From Acholeplasmatales bacterium Tener_01 (GTDB lineage Bacteria; Bacillota_I; Bacilli_A; ML615J-28; CAG-698): a DNA stretch of 8,050 nucleotides. Positions 1 through 6,500 of the stretch are shown here, one piece after another. The stretch lies in contig LVBR01000009.1 of the NCBI GenBank assembly GCA_001604495.1, positions 1-8,050 of the forward strand, written 5' to 3'. Position 1 is the stretch's first letter. Each line of letters begins with the position of its first letter. Below the pieces are notes generated by a model that had not been told where the DNA came from, made no database searches, and saw only the letters and a program-made list of their open reading frames with translations. Position numbers and translations under genes: made by a program.

Positions 1-913
1 CTTTCATATTATCCTTTTTAGTATAATCACTCATTAAAAGAGCTGCTAAGTCATAATCATAATAATGACCAGTTCTAAGCTTCTTTTCTTCATAATAATA
101 TGATTGTACTCCAAACATTACGTTTGTTGAAAGGGCGACTGCATCATCATCTTCATATACTTGTAAGTAATTATAAATTGATTCACCTTCAAATACTAAA
201 TTATTATTCCAAAAGGCAAAATGTGATGAATGACCAAATATAATACCAATAATTAATAGTATTAATGATACTACCATCCTAGGTTTAAATAATTTGATAC
301 TAATAAAATAGATAAATGAAAGAGAAAGAAGGATTATTGCAAATATTAAGAATGTCCAATTTGTTCCAATTGTTGGGATAGTGATAAATGTTGGAGTAAA
401 TGTTCCAATAATTGATCCAATTGTATTGAATGCATTTAAATAACCAACAGTTTTTCCGCTCTCATCAAGTGATTGTGTACAATACTTTGCAAGGCAAGGA
501 GTTGTTGTTCCTAATAAAAATAGTGGGAAAATAAACAAAATTAAGCAAGATACTGTAGCCGCTACAATCAAAAAGCCTTTGTGAACCGCAAAGATTAATA
601 GGGCACTAATACCTGCAATTACATATTTACCCAAAAAAGGAATTAAAGCAATCCAAGCACCGCTAATAATTATTCTTAAATATAATTTATCAGGATTAGG
701 GTCTTTATCGGCTTTCCTTCCACCATAAATATTACCTAATGCCATTGCAATCATAATTGAACCAATTACAATTGTCCATACTATTTGGCTTGAAGAAAAA
801 TATGGTGCAAGTAGTCTTTGAGCACCTAGCTCAATTGCCATTACACTCATTCCTGCAAAAAATTCTGTCAAATACAAAAACAACTTATTCTTTAATATTC
901 TTCTTTCTTTCAT
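1..913 (-). CDS. Fused membrane / spermidine synthase-like protein, 5' part only (C-terminus off the left edge)
   Basis: The frame is open for 304 codons from ATG 913 to the window edge with no stop, so the C-terminus is missing. Residues 1 to about 230 are strongly hydrophobic, with roughly seven or eight membrane helices (about 11-32, 44-64, 78-95, 97-117, 118-138, 157-182, 186-206, 212-229). Short motifs are typical of the membrane half of fused spermidine-synthase proteins: ELGAQRLLAPYF (28-39), GGRKADKDPNP (64-74), and NAFNTIGSIIGTF (160-172). From about residue 240 the soluble half begins: ESIYNYLQV followed by LSTN, GVQS and LRTGHYYDYDLA matches the start of the SpeE aminopropyltransferase fold. 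The catalytic and decarboxy-SAM site would lie further on, outside the window. The family links a membrane domain to a spermidine-synthase-like domain; substrate and role are mostly untested, so polyamine synthesis is inference. GAAAGG at 923-928 lies 9 nt before the start. No ATG upstream competes. Confidence 0.8.
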   Translation of the reverse strand, partial: MKERRILKNKLFLYLTEFFAGMSVMAIELGAQRLLAPYFSSSQIVWTIVIGSIMIAMALGNIYGGRKADKDPNPDKLYLRIIISGAWIALIPFLGKYVIAGISALLIFAVHKGFLIVAATVSCLILFIFPLFLLGTTTPCLAKYCTQSLDESGKTVGYLNAFNTIGSIIGTFTPTFITIPTIGTNWTFLIFAIILLSLSFIYFISIKLFKPRMVVSLILLIIGIIFGHSSHFAFWNNNLVFEGESIYNYLQVYEDDDAVALSTNVMFGVQSYYYEEKKLRTGHYYDYDLAALLMSDYTKKDNMK

Positions 914-933
914 CGTATAATACCTTTCAATAT

Positions 934-961
934 ATTATATTTTAACATTTAAAGAAGTTAA
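934..961 (-). promoter_or_regulatory. Weak candidate promoter for the spermidine synthase-like gene
   Basis: On the minus strand a perfect TATAAT lies at 934-939, with TTAACT (4 of 6 to TTGACA) 16 nt upstream at 956-961. Transcription would start near 927, inside the GAAAGG ribosome binding site at 923-928, which leaves almost no leader and weakens the call. A second -10-like hexamer, TAAAAT at 939-944, would give a slightly longer leader but has only T-tract sequence as its -35. The strong gapA terminator just upstream implies that some promoter must lie in these 46 bases, unless the gene relies on read-through. Confidence 0.3.
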
Positions 962-989
962 AAAAAAGAGAGAATTAAATTCTCTCTTT
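960..989 (-). terminator. Rho-independent terminator of gapA
   Basis: Reading the minus strand, an 11-bp perfect stem AAAGAGAGAAT / ATTCTCTCTTT (979-989 and 965-975) closes on a 3-nt TTA loop and runs into a T tract (eight T's counting those in the stem). It begins 8 nt after the gapA stop codon. This is the clearest terminator in the window and should separate gapA from the gene to its left. Confidence 0.88.
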
Positions 990-997
990 AAGATTCA

Positions 998-2068
998 CTA
1001 TTTTAATTCAGCAAAGTATTTGATTGTTCTAACCATTTGGCTAGTGTATGAATTTTCATTATCATACCAAGAAACAACTTGAACTTCATATAGATCATCA
1101 CTGATCTTAGCAACCATTGTTTGAGTAGCATCAAATAATGAACCAAACTTCATACCGATAACGTCGCTACTAACGATTGGATCTTCATTGTATCCATAAG
1201 ATTCGTTAGCTTGTTTCTTCATATATTCATTGATTCCTTCTTTAGTTAAATCTTTAGCTTTAACTACTGCAGTAAGAATAGTAGTTGAACCAGTAACTAC
1301 AGGAACACGTTGTGCAGAACCGATTAATTTACCATTTAATTCAGGAATAACAAGTCCGATTGCCTTAGCAGCACCAGTAGAGTTAGGAACGATGTTAGCA
1401 GCTCCAGCTCTTGCTCTTCTTAGATCGCCTTTACGATGAGGTCCGTCAAGGATCATTTGGTCACCAGTGTAAGCATGAATTGTTGACATGATACCAGATT
1501 GAATTGGTGCATAGTCATTTAATGCTTTAGCCATAGGTGCTAAGCAGTTTGTAGTACAGCTTGCAGCAGAGATGATTGTATCTTCAGCTTTTAATACGCC
1601 TTCGTTAACGCCAAATACAACTGTAGGAAGATCGTTTCCTGCAGGAGCAGAAATAACAACTTTCTTAGCACCAGCATTGATATGAGCTTGTGCTTTGTCT
1701 TTCTTTGTATAGAATCCAGTACATTCTAATACAACGTCAACGTCTAATTTACCCCAAGGTAAATTTTCAGCTTTTGGTTCAGCATAAATAGTAATTTCTT
1801 TTCCATCAACTGTGATTGAACCATTTGTAACGATTGTCTTACCATCTTCAGCAAGAACAGGTTCCTTAGAAGAAACTGTATGTAATCCTTCACCGATGTA
1901 ACCAGCATAACCACCTTGAGCAGTGTCATACTTTAGTAAGTTAGCTAACATTCCAGGAGAAGTTAAATCATTGATAGCAACGATTTCGTATCCCTTGGCA
2001 CCAAACATTTGTCTGAAAGCTAAACGTCCAATACGTCCAAATCCATTAATTGCAACTTTAACAGCCAT
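998..2068 (-). CDS. gapA: Glyceraldehyde-3-phosphate dehydrogenase, NAD-dependent, phosphorylating
   Basis: Cytosolic glycolytic enzyme that oxidises glyceraldehyde-3-phosphate to 1,3-bisphosphoglycerate with NAD+ and phosphate. The product is 356 residues. Visible hallmarks are the Rossmann motif GFGRIG (9-14), Asp34 in AINDLT, which favours NAD over NADP, the active-site segment SAASCTTNC with catalytic Cys171, base His198 in IHAYT, the S-loop LDGPHRKGDLRRAR (207-220), phosphate-site Arg254 in AQRVPV, and the C-terminal SWYDNENSY (333-341). It is about 20 residues longer than the usual 335; the extra length sits near residues 57-82, between KYDTAQGG and ITVDGKEI, outside the catalytic core. 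GGAGG at 2078-2082 is 9 nt before the ATG. The stop is TAG. It has its own promoter and terminator, though read-through from aroQ upstream is possible. The overall type (DGPHRKGD, NIVPNSTGAAKAIGLV) resembles the streptococcal/clostridial class. The annotation is secure. Confidence 0.98.
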   Translation of the reverse strand: MAVKVAINGFGRIGRLAFRQMFGAKGYEIVAINDLTSPGMLANLLKYDTAQGGYAGYIGEGLHTVSSKEPVLAEDGKTIVTNGSITVDGKEITIYAEPKAENLPWGKLDVDVVLECTGFYTKKDKAQAHINAGAKKVVISAPAGNDLPTVVFGVNEGVLKAEDTIISAASCTTNCLAPMAKALNDYAPIQSGIMSTIHAYTGDQMILDGPHRKGDLRRARAGAANIVPNSTGAAKAIGLVIPELNGKLIGSAQRVPVVTGSTTILTAVVKAKDLTKEGINEYMKKQANESYGYNEDPIVSSDVIGMKFGSLFDATQTMVAKISDDLYEVQVVSWYDNENSYTSQMVRTIKYFAELK

Positions 2069-2107
2069 TTTTAAATACCTCCATATGGTCTATTTTTTAC
2101 CGCTATT

Positions 2108-2136
2108 ATTTTATCACTAATTGTGATTTTTTTCAA
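2108..2136 (-). promoter_or_regulatory. gapA promoter (sigma-A type)
   Basis: On the minus strand, -35 TTGAAA (2131-2136) and -10 TAAAAT (2108-2113) are separated by exactly 17 nt. Transcription would begin near 2101, giving a leader of about 32 nt that holds the GGAGG site at 2078-2082. Each hexamer differs from consensus at one position. An inverted repeat occupies the spacer and a possible redox operator overlaps the -35. Confidence 0.75.
2113..2127. repeat. Short inverted repeat inside the gapA promoter spacer
   Basis: ATCAC-TAATT-GTGAT, two perfect 5-bp arms around a 5-nt centre. It fills most of the spacer, touches the -10 hexamer and overlaps the left half of the Rex-like site. It could be a regulator binding site or chance. 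As RNA from aroQ read-through it would be only a weak 5-bp hairpin with no T tract, so it is a poor terminator. Confidence 0.4.
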
Positions 2137-2138
2137 TA
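2121..2138. promoter_or_regulatory. Candidate Rex-like operator on the gapA promoter
   Basis: The plus strand reads TTGTGA, six T's, then TCAATA. The Bacillales Rex consensus is TTGTGAA-W4-TTCACAA. The left half is perfect and the right half matches 4 of 6 core positions. The site covers the -35 hexamer, so a bound repressor would block RNA polymerase. Rex senses the NADH/NAD+ ratio and is known to control gapA in some Gram-positive bacteria. No rex gene is in the window, and AT-rich DNA yields partial matches easily, so this is a suggestion only. Confidence 0.35.
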
Positions 2139-2148
2139 TCTTTTTTTA

Positions 2149-2580
2149 TTATTGATTATTAACAAGTTTAATAATTGCCTTATTATAACTTTCAAATCCA
2201 AGTCCGCTTATTGTATCAATGCAAACATCACTAATAACCGATACTTTTCTAAAGTCTTCACGGTTATTAATATCTGATAGATGCACCTCAACAGTTTTAA
2301 TATTACATGCTTTAATCGCATCCCTAATTGCATAAGAATAGTGAGTATATGCACCTGGATTGATTACGATACCATCAACTCTTTTAAAGTATGCTCTTTG
2401 AATAGCATCGATAATCTTACCTTCACTGTTTGATTGATATATCTTTATTTTGATTTTATTATCTTTAGCGATTCCTTTTATATAATCACATAAATCTTTA
2501 TATGATTTATCGCCATAGACTTCTTTTTCTCTAATGCCAAGCATATTAATACTTGGTCCATTAATTACAAGTAGTTTCAT
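2149..2580 (-). CDS. aroQ: Type II 3-dehydroquinate dehydratase
   Basis: Soluble shikimate-pathway enzyme, normally a dodecamer, that removes water from 3-dehydroquinate to give 3-dehydroshikimate. From ATG 2580 it has 143 residues, the usual size. Family motifs run in order: NGPSINMLGIRE (7-18, with lid Arg17), catalytic Tyr22 in VYG, QSNSEG (49-54), INPGAYTHYS (73-82, with Asn74 and catalytic His80), EVHLSDINNRE (98-108, with His100 and Arg107), and ISGLGFESY (124-132). One oddity is Ser9 where the family normally has Asn (GPN.N). The open frame extends three codons further, to a GTG at 2589, but that GTG lies inside the AGGTGA ribosome binding site, so ATG 2580 is chosen. No other aro gene is in the window; the rest of the pathway must be elsewhere. 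It has its own promoter and no clear terminator before gapA, 80 bp downstream. Confidence 0.96.
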   Translation of the reverse strand: MKLLVINGPSINMLGIREKEVYGDKSYKDLCDYIKGIAKDNKIKIKIYQSNSEGKIIDAIQRAYFKRVDGIVINPGAYTHYSYAIRDAIKACNIKTVEVHLSDINNREDFRKVSVISDVCIDTISGLGFESYNKAIIKLVNNQ

Positions 2581-2585
2581 ATCTT

Positions 2586-2591
2586 TCACCT
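2586..2591 (-). promoter_or_regulatory. Ribosome binding site that fixes the aroQ start
   Basis: AGGTGA on the minus strand, 5 nt before ATG 2580. The alternative GTG at 2587-2589 is part of this motif and has no Shine-Dalgarno of its own, and the predicted transcript begins only about 4 nt upstream of it. Initiation at ATG 2580 is therefore favoured. Confidence 0.75.
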
Positions 2592-2599
2592 AGTATGCT

Positions 2600-2628
2600 A
2601 TTATATACCAATTTCATATAAATGTAAA
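2600..2628 (-). promoter_or_regulatory. aroQ promoter (sigma-A type)
   Basis: On the minus strand, TTTACA (2623-2628, 5 of 6 to consensus) and a perfect TATAAT (2600-2605) are spaced by 17 nt. The predicted start is near 2593, giving a very short leader that begins just before the AGGTGA site. It is packed directly against the terminator of the gene upstream. Confidence 0.8.
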
Positions 2629-2657
2629 ATTAAATGCTTTTCTTTCGAAAAGCATTT
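2628..2657 (-). terminator. Terminator hairpin after the BI-1-like gene
   Basis: An 11-bp perfect stem AAATGCTTTTC / GAAAAGCATTT (2632-2642 and 2647-2657). Read on the minus strand the loop is GAAA closed by C-G, an exceptionally stable tetraloop type. It starts 4 nt past the stop codon of the gene at 2662-3390. The following T tract is interrupted (TTTAATTTT). On the plus strand the tail is a cleaner run of six T's, so the element may work in both directions, although no plus-strand gene needs it. Confidence 0.75.
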
Positions 2658-2661
2658 TTTA

Positions 2662-3390
2662 CTAATTTCTTCTAGCAAAGATTATTCCAGCAAGTCTTAA
2701 TACTTCAATATATAACCATATTAATGTATAAGCAAGACCAAATGCTGTATACCATTCATATTCTTTAGGTGCGCCACCTTCAACAATTAGTCTAATATTA
2801 TCTAAATCAAGTAGTAGATATAAAGTAGCTAAGAATGTTGAAAGAAGGCAAACAAATAAAGTGATTGGTGTTGAGAATGCTGTCCCAGTTAATGTTAGTA
2901 ATAAGAAGATTAATAGATAACTAATTACAAAGCCAATACCAAATGTAATTACAAATCTTCTAAACTTATTAGTAACTTTAACGATGTTAGTAACATACAA
3001 GCACACAACAATTCCAAAAATCATAAATGTTGAAAGAAGGGCAGCCGGCACAATGCCTTGTGATACCTCCGCATAGATCATGGAAATAAAACCAACCATG
3101 ATTCCTTCACCAACACAATATATAAACCCACAAACTTTTGAAGCTCTTGGAAATATTAATGCAATCAAACCAAAAATAAATGTTGTGAAGGCTGATGCAA
3201 TAATAAGTGATAAATATATTGCTTCTGATACATATCTACCAAGTAGTATTCCACCGACTGCAGCGGTGATTGTTGCCATCATAAAAAAGATTGTTTTTTT
3301 CGCAACGCCTTTATATGTGGCTACTTCATAGTCGACATTATCAAATTCCATATTTCTAAGTTTACGGAAAACTAAATTAGAACTTCTCAT
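2662..3390 (-). CDS. Bax inhibitor-1/YccA-like seven-helix membrane protein
   Basis: Integral membrane protein of 242 residues from ATG 3390. After a soluble N-terminus of about 30 residues, seven hydrophobic segments lie near 33-52, 56-80, 86-107, 113-134, 147-168, 172-193 and 213-237. Features of the BaxI_1 branch of the Bax inhibitor-1 superfamily are FGLIALIFPRASKV (73-86), IYCVGEGIMVGFIS (90-103, with Glu95), the acidic pair Asp195/Asp197 in LLLDLDNI, then GGAPKEYEWYTAFGL (205-219) and TLIWLYIEVLRL (222-233). Studied relatives such as Bacillus YetJ act as pH-sensitive calcium leak channels that use buried acidic residues; E. coli YccA interacts with the FtsH protease. Which role applies here is unknown. 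The longest frame starts at a TTG at 3405 that overlaps the ribosome binding site, so ATG 3390 is preferred. It has its own promoter and terminator and appears monocistronic. No partner gene is visible. Confidence 0.9.
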   Translation of the reverse strand: MRSSNLVFRKLRNMEFDNVDYEVATYKGVAKKTIFFMMATITAAVGGILLGRYVSEAIYLSLIIASAFTTFIFGLIALIFPRASKVCGFIYCVGEGIMVGFISMIYAEVSQGIVPAALLSTFMIFGIVVCLYVTNIVKVTNKFRRFVITFGIGFVISYLLIFLLLTLTGTAFSTPITLFVCLLSTFLATLYLLLDLDNIRLIVEGGAPKEYEWYTAFGLAYTLIWLYIEVLRLAGIIFARRN

Positions 3391-3398
3391 AGTACTAA

Positions 3399-3403
3399 CC
3401 TCC
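3399..3403 (-). promoter_or_regulatory. Ribosome binding site that fixes the BI-1-like gene start
   Basis: GGAGG on the minus strand, 8 nt before ATG 3390. The alternative TTG start at 3403-3405 would place this motif inside its own coding sequence and has no other Shine-Dalgarno, so the protein is taken to start at the ATG, five residues shorter than the longest frame. Confidence 0.85.
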
Positions 3404-3419
3404 AATATTTCTTTATTAT

Positions 3420-3448
3420 ATTATATAAAAATATCCCTAAGTTCGCAA
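3420..3448 (-). promoter_or_regulatory. Promoter of the BI-1-like gene
   Basis: On the minus strand, a perfect TATAAT (3420-3425) lies 17 nt after TTGCGA (3443-3448, 4 of 6 to consensus). A second, overlapping TATAAT sits at 3415-3420. The predicted start near 3413 gives a leader of roughly 23 nt containing GGAGG. The strong -10 and weak -35 leave some doubt about which hexamer is used. Confidence 0.6.
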
Positions 3449-3476
3449 GTTACATTCTAACGATAAATGTCATAAT

Positions 3477-3505
3477 AATAAAATGGGCAGTATTAAACTA
3501 CCCAT
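3477..3505 (-). terminator. Rho-independent terminator of polC
   Basis: On the minus strand a 9-bp stem ATGGGTAGT / ACTGCCCAT (3497-3505 and 3483-3491, one G-U pair) has a 5-nt TTAAT loop and is followed by TTTATTATT. It begins 5 nt after the polC stop. The G-C-rich base of the stem supports function, but the T tract is broken by A's. Confidence 0.75.
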
Positions 3506-3510
3506 AATTA

Positions 3511-6500
3511 TTATTTATTCATATTGGCAAATAAACCAATTTGATCATCGTTTGGAAGATCTTTAAATACTCCCATACGAATGAACTTTTCAAGTAAAGT
3601 ATTATTTAATCTACTTCTTCTTGAAACATCTTTAATTGATGTGAATGGATATTCATTTCTTGCATCAACTATTGATTTAGCAATTGATGGTCCAAGTGAA
3701 TCCATAGCACCAAATGGAATAATTAGGCTATTACCATCGATAACGAAGTCTTTCCAGTCGCTCTTTTCAATATCGATTTGTTTGAATGTGAAGCCACGTG
3801 AACACATTTCTAAGCTTAAAAGCAGTGTTGAATAGATATCACTTTCTTTATTTGTCATCTTCTTTAAGCTTTGAAGTTCAATCAAACGGCTCTTAATAGC
3901 TTCATATCCACCTACCATTGTTTCAATTTCATAGGCTTTAGCACGTTCTGAGAAGAATCCTGCGTAGTAGTAGATTGGTCTATATAACTTAAACCAACCA
4001 ATTCTAAGTGCCATAATAACATAGGCTGTGGCATGGGCTTTAGGGAACATGTATTGAATTGAGTTACATGCCTCAATATACCACTTAGGAACATCATGAT
4101 CTAGCATTAAGCGCTCTTGGTCAGGTTTAACACCTTTACCTTTTCTAACACCTTCCATAATAGTGAAGGCATCTAGTGCTGGTAAGTCCATACTAATTAA
4201 ATATGCCATAATGTCGTCACGACATCCAATTAAGTCATTAAAATCAAGGTTATTTACACCAGGCTTTAATCCTAAGAATAAATCACGCATATTTCCTGCC
4301 CAAATACCAGTACCATGTGAAAGACCACTTATCTTAATCAAATCACTGACTCTTGTTGGGTGGATTTCTTTTAACATATCTTTAGTTAAACCAGTACCAA
4401 ATTCAGGAAGACCTGTTGTGGCGATTTCTTCTAAAATATCTTCTTTCTTAACACCTAATACATCAACACCAGAGAACATCTTTAATACATTCTTATCATC
4501 AAGTGGAATATCTTCAACCTTGGAGAACGGGAATTCTTCTGGATATCTTTCAACATAATTCATCAAATGCCTAATCATTGTTGGGTCATCATGACCTAAA
4601 ATATCAAGCTTAAGCAAGTTGTTTTCAAAATTATGATATGTTTGATGTGTTGTCATCCAATCATTTTCAATATTATCAGCAGGATATTGAACTGGAGTAA
4701 TCTCATTTACATCAAGTCCCTTAGGTAATACTACAATTCCACCTGGGTGTTGACCAGTAGTTCTTTTAACGTTTAGTAGTTTTTGACCTTCACGGTCTAA
4801 TTCGCAACTTCTAACGTTTTGTTTTAGACGTTCATAGTGTCCTTTAACATATCCATAAGCAGTGTTTTCCGCGATTCCACTAATTGTTCCTGCTCTAAAT
4901 GAATATTCTTTACCAAAAATATCACGGCAGTAGTTGTGAGCACGTTCTTGATACTCACCACTAAAGTTAAGGTCAATATCTGGAGTCTTATTACCACTAA
5001 ATCCTAAGAATGTTTCAAATGGAATGTCACATCCATCGCTTAACATCTCCTCACCACACACAGGACACTTAGCCTTTGGCATGTCAAAGCCTGTTCCATA
5101 CTTTTGTAATATATCTTCAAACTTAAGTTCATCTTCAGTTTGACCATATTTTCTCTTTTCTTCTGGAGATAATTTGAATGCGGTGAAGTGACAATGAGGA
5201 CAAACGTAGTGTGGAGGAAGTGAGTTAACTTCGGTAATTCCCATGAAGTTAGCGACTAAGCTACTTCCAACTGATCCTCTACTACCAACAACATAACCGG
5301 CATCTTTAGAATGCTTAACAAGCATATATGCGATGAAATAGATTGTGGCATAGTCATTCTTAATGATACTATTTAATTCTTTATCTAGACGATCTTGAAC
5401 AAGTCTCGGTATGTTTTCACCATATTTACTATGAGCTGTAGCATATGTAAGGCGAAGTAGTTCATCTTTAGCACTTGGAATTCCTTCCATTGCCATAAAG
5501 TCATCACCAGGAGCGAACAACTTATCAGGGAATAGTGGGAATTCTTCAATCATATCATTAATTTTATTAGTGTTAGTAATAACAATTTCATATGATTTAT
5601 CATAACCTAAGAACTCAAAATCACCTAACATCTCAGATGTTGATCTAAAGTGTGTTGATGGAATGTCTTTAAGTTCACTAAAGTCATGCATACCACCACC
5701 AACCATTGGTACTTCAAATAACATTTGACGGTACTTCTTGTCTTCTGGGTCTAGGTGATGAACATCCCCTGTTGCCACAACGATCTTACCAAGTTCGTCA
5801 GCAGCTTTAATAATCTTTTTAATAATTGCTTGAATATGTTCTTTAGTGATTTCGCCACCACTTGATTCAATTAGATGTGAATATGCATCAGGTGACTGAA
5901 CTTCAATGAAATCATAGAACTTCATTGATTCGATTAAATCGCTATATGATTTATTCATAGCATTAGTAAATACTACACCATTATAACAACAAGAACCAAT
6001 TAAAATTCCTTCTTTATGGCTTTCTAGGAACTTCTTTAAAACACGTGGTTCTTTACTAAAGTTAACTGTATAAGACTCAGTAACTATTCTATTGATATTT
6101 ACTAAGCCTTCTCTAGTTTTAGCAAGTAGTGTTACATGTGTAGGATAAGCATATTTATATGCTTCACTATCAACAATAACGTTGTTAATTTCATTGTAAT
6201 TGTTGATATGTTTTTCTCTTAAATCGCTTAACATCTTTAAGAAGACATAAGCAGTAGTCTTAGCATCGCTAATAGCACGGTGATGTTGTTCAAGTTCAAC
6301 ATCAAAATACTTACTAACAGCCTTCAAGTTAAATCTCTTTAATTTGTCACCATAACAAACTCTCGCAAGTTGTAATGTATCGATTGTTGGGAAGGAAACA
6401 TCAGTAATTCCTTGATCACTTAAATTACGATACAAATGCGAATTATCGAATGTAGCATTATGGGCAACTAAAATTGATCCTTCAATGAATTTATAGAAAT

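Noticed and set aside
757..945. Plus-strand open frame of 62 codons near the left end
   Set aside because: It lies almost wholly opposite the N-terminal coding region of the spermidine-synthase-like gene, shows no family motif, and looks like an antisense shadow of codons for hydrophobic residues.
2628..2661. Hairpin read as a plus-strand terminator with a cleaner T tract
   Set aside because: There is no plus-strand gene anywhere in the window for it to serve; it sits right after the stop of a minus-strand gene, so it was assigned there, with possible bidirectional action noted.
2834..3040. A 15-bp direct repeat (aatgttgaaagaagg at 2834-2848 and 3026-3040), 192 bp apart
   Set aside because: Both copies lie in frame in the BI-1-like gene and encode LLSTF in two membrane helices. 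Similar hydrophobic codons or an old internal symmetry of the fold explain it better than a mobile or regulatory repeat.
3443..3470. Inverted repeat ACATT-N9-AATGT and repeated AACTT near the BI-1-like promoter, considered as a riboswitch or operator
   Set aside because: The arms are only 5 bp, lie mostly upstream of the predicted transcription start, and match no riboswitch core that I recognise.
4163..4558. Plus-strand open frame of 131 codons inside polC
   Set aside because: It is antisense to the conserved PolC polymerase core, whose reading frame is unmistakable. No recognisable protein features were seen.
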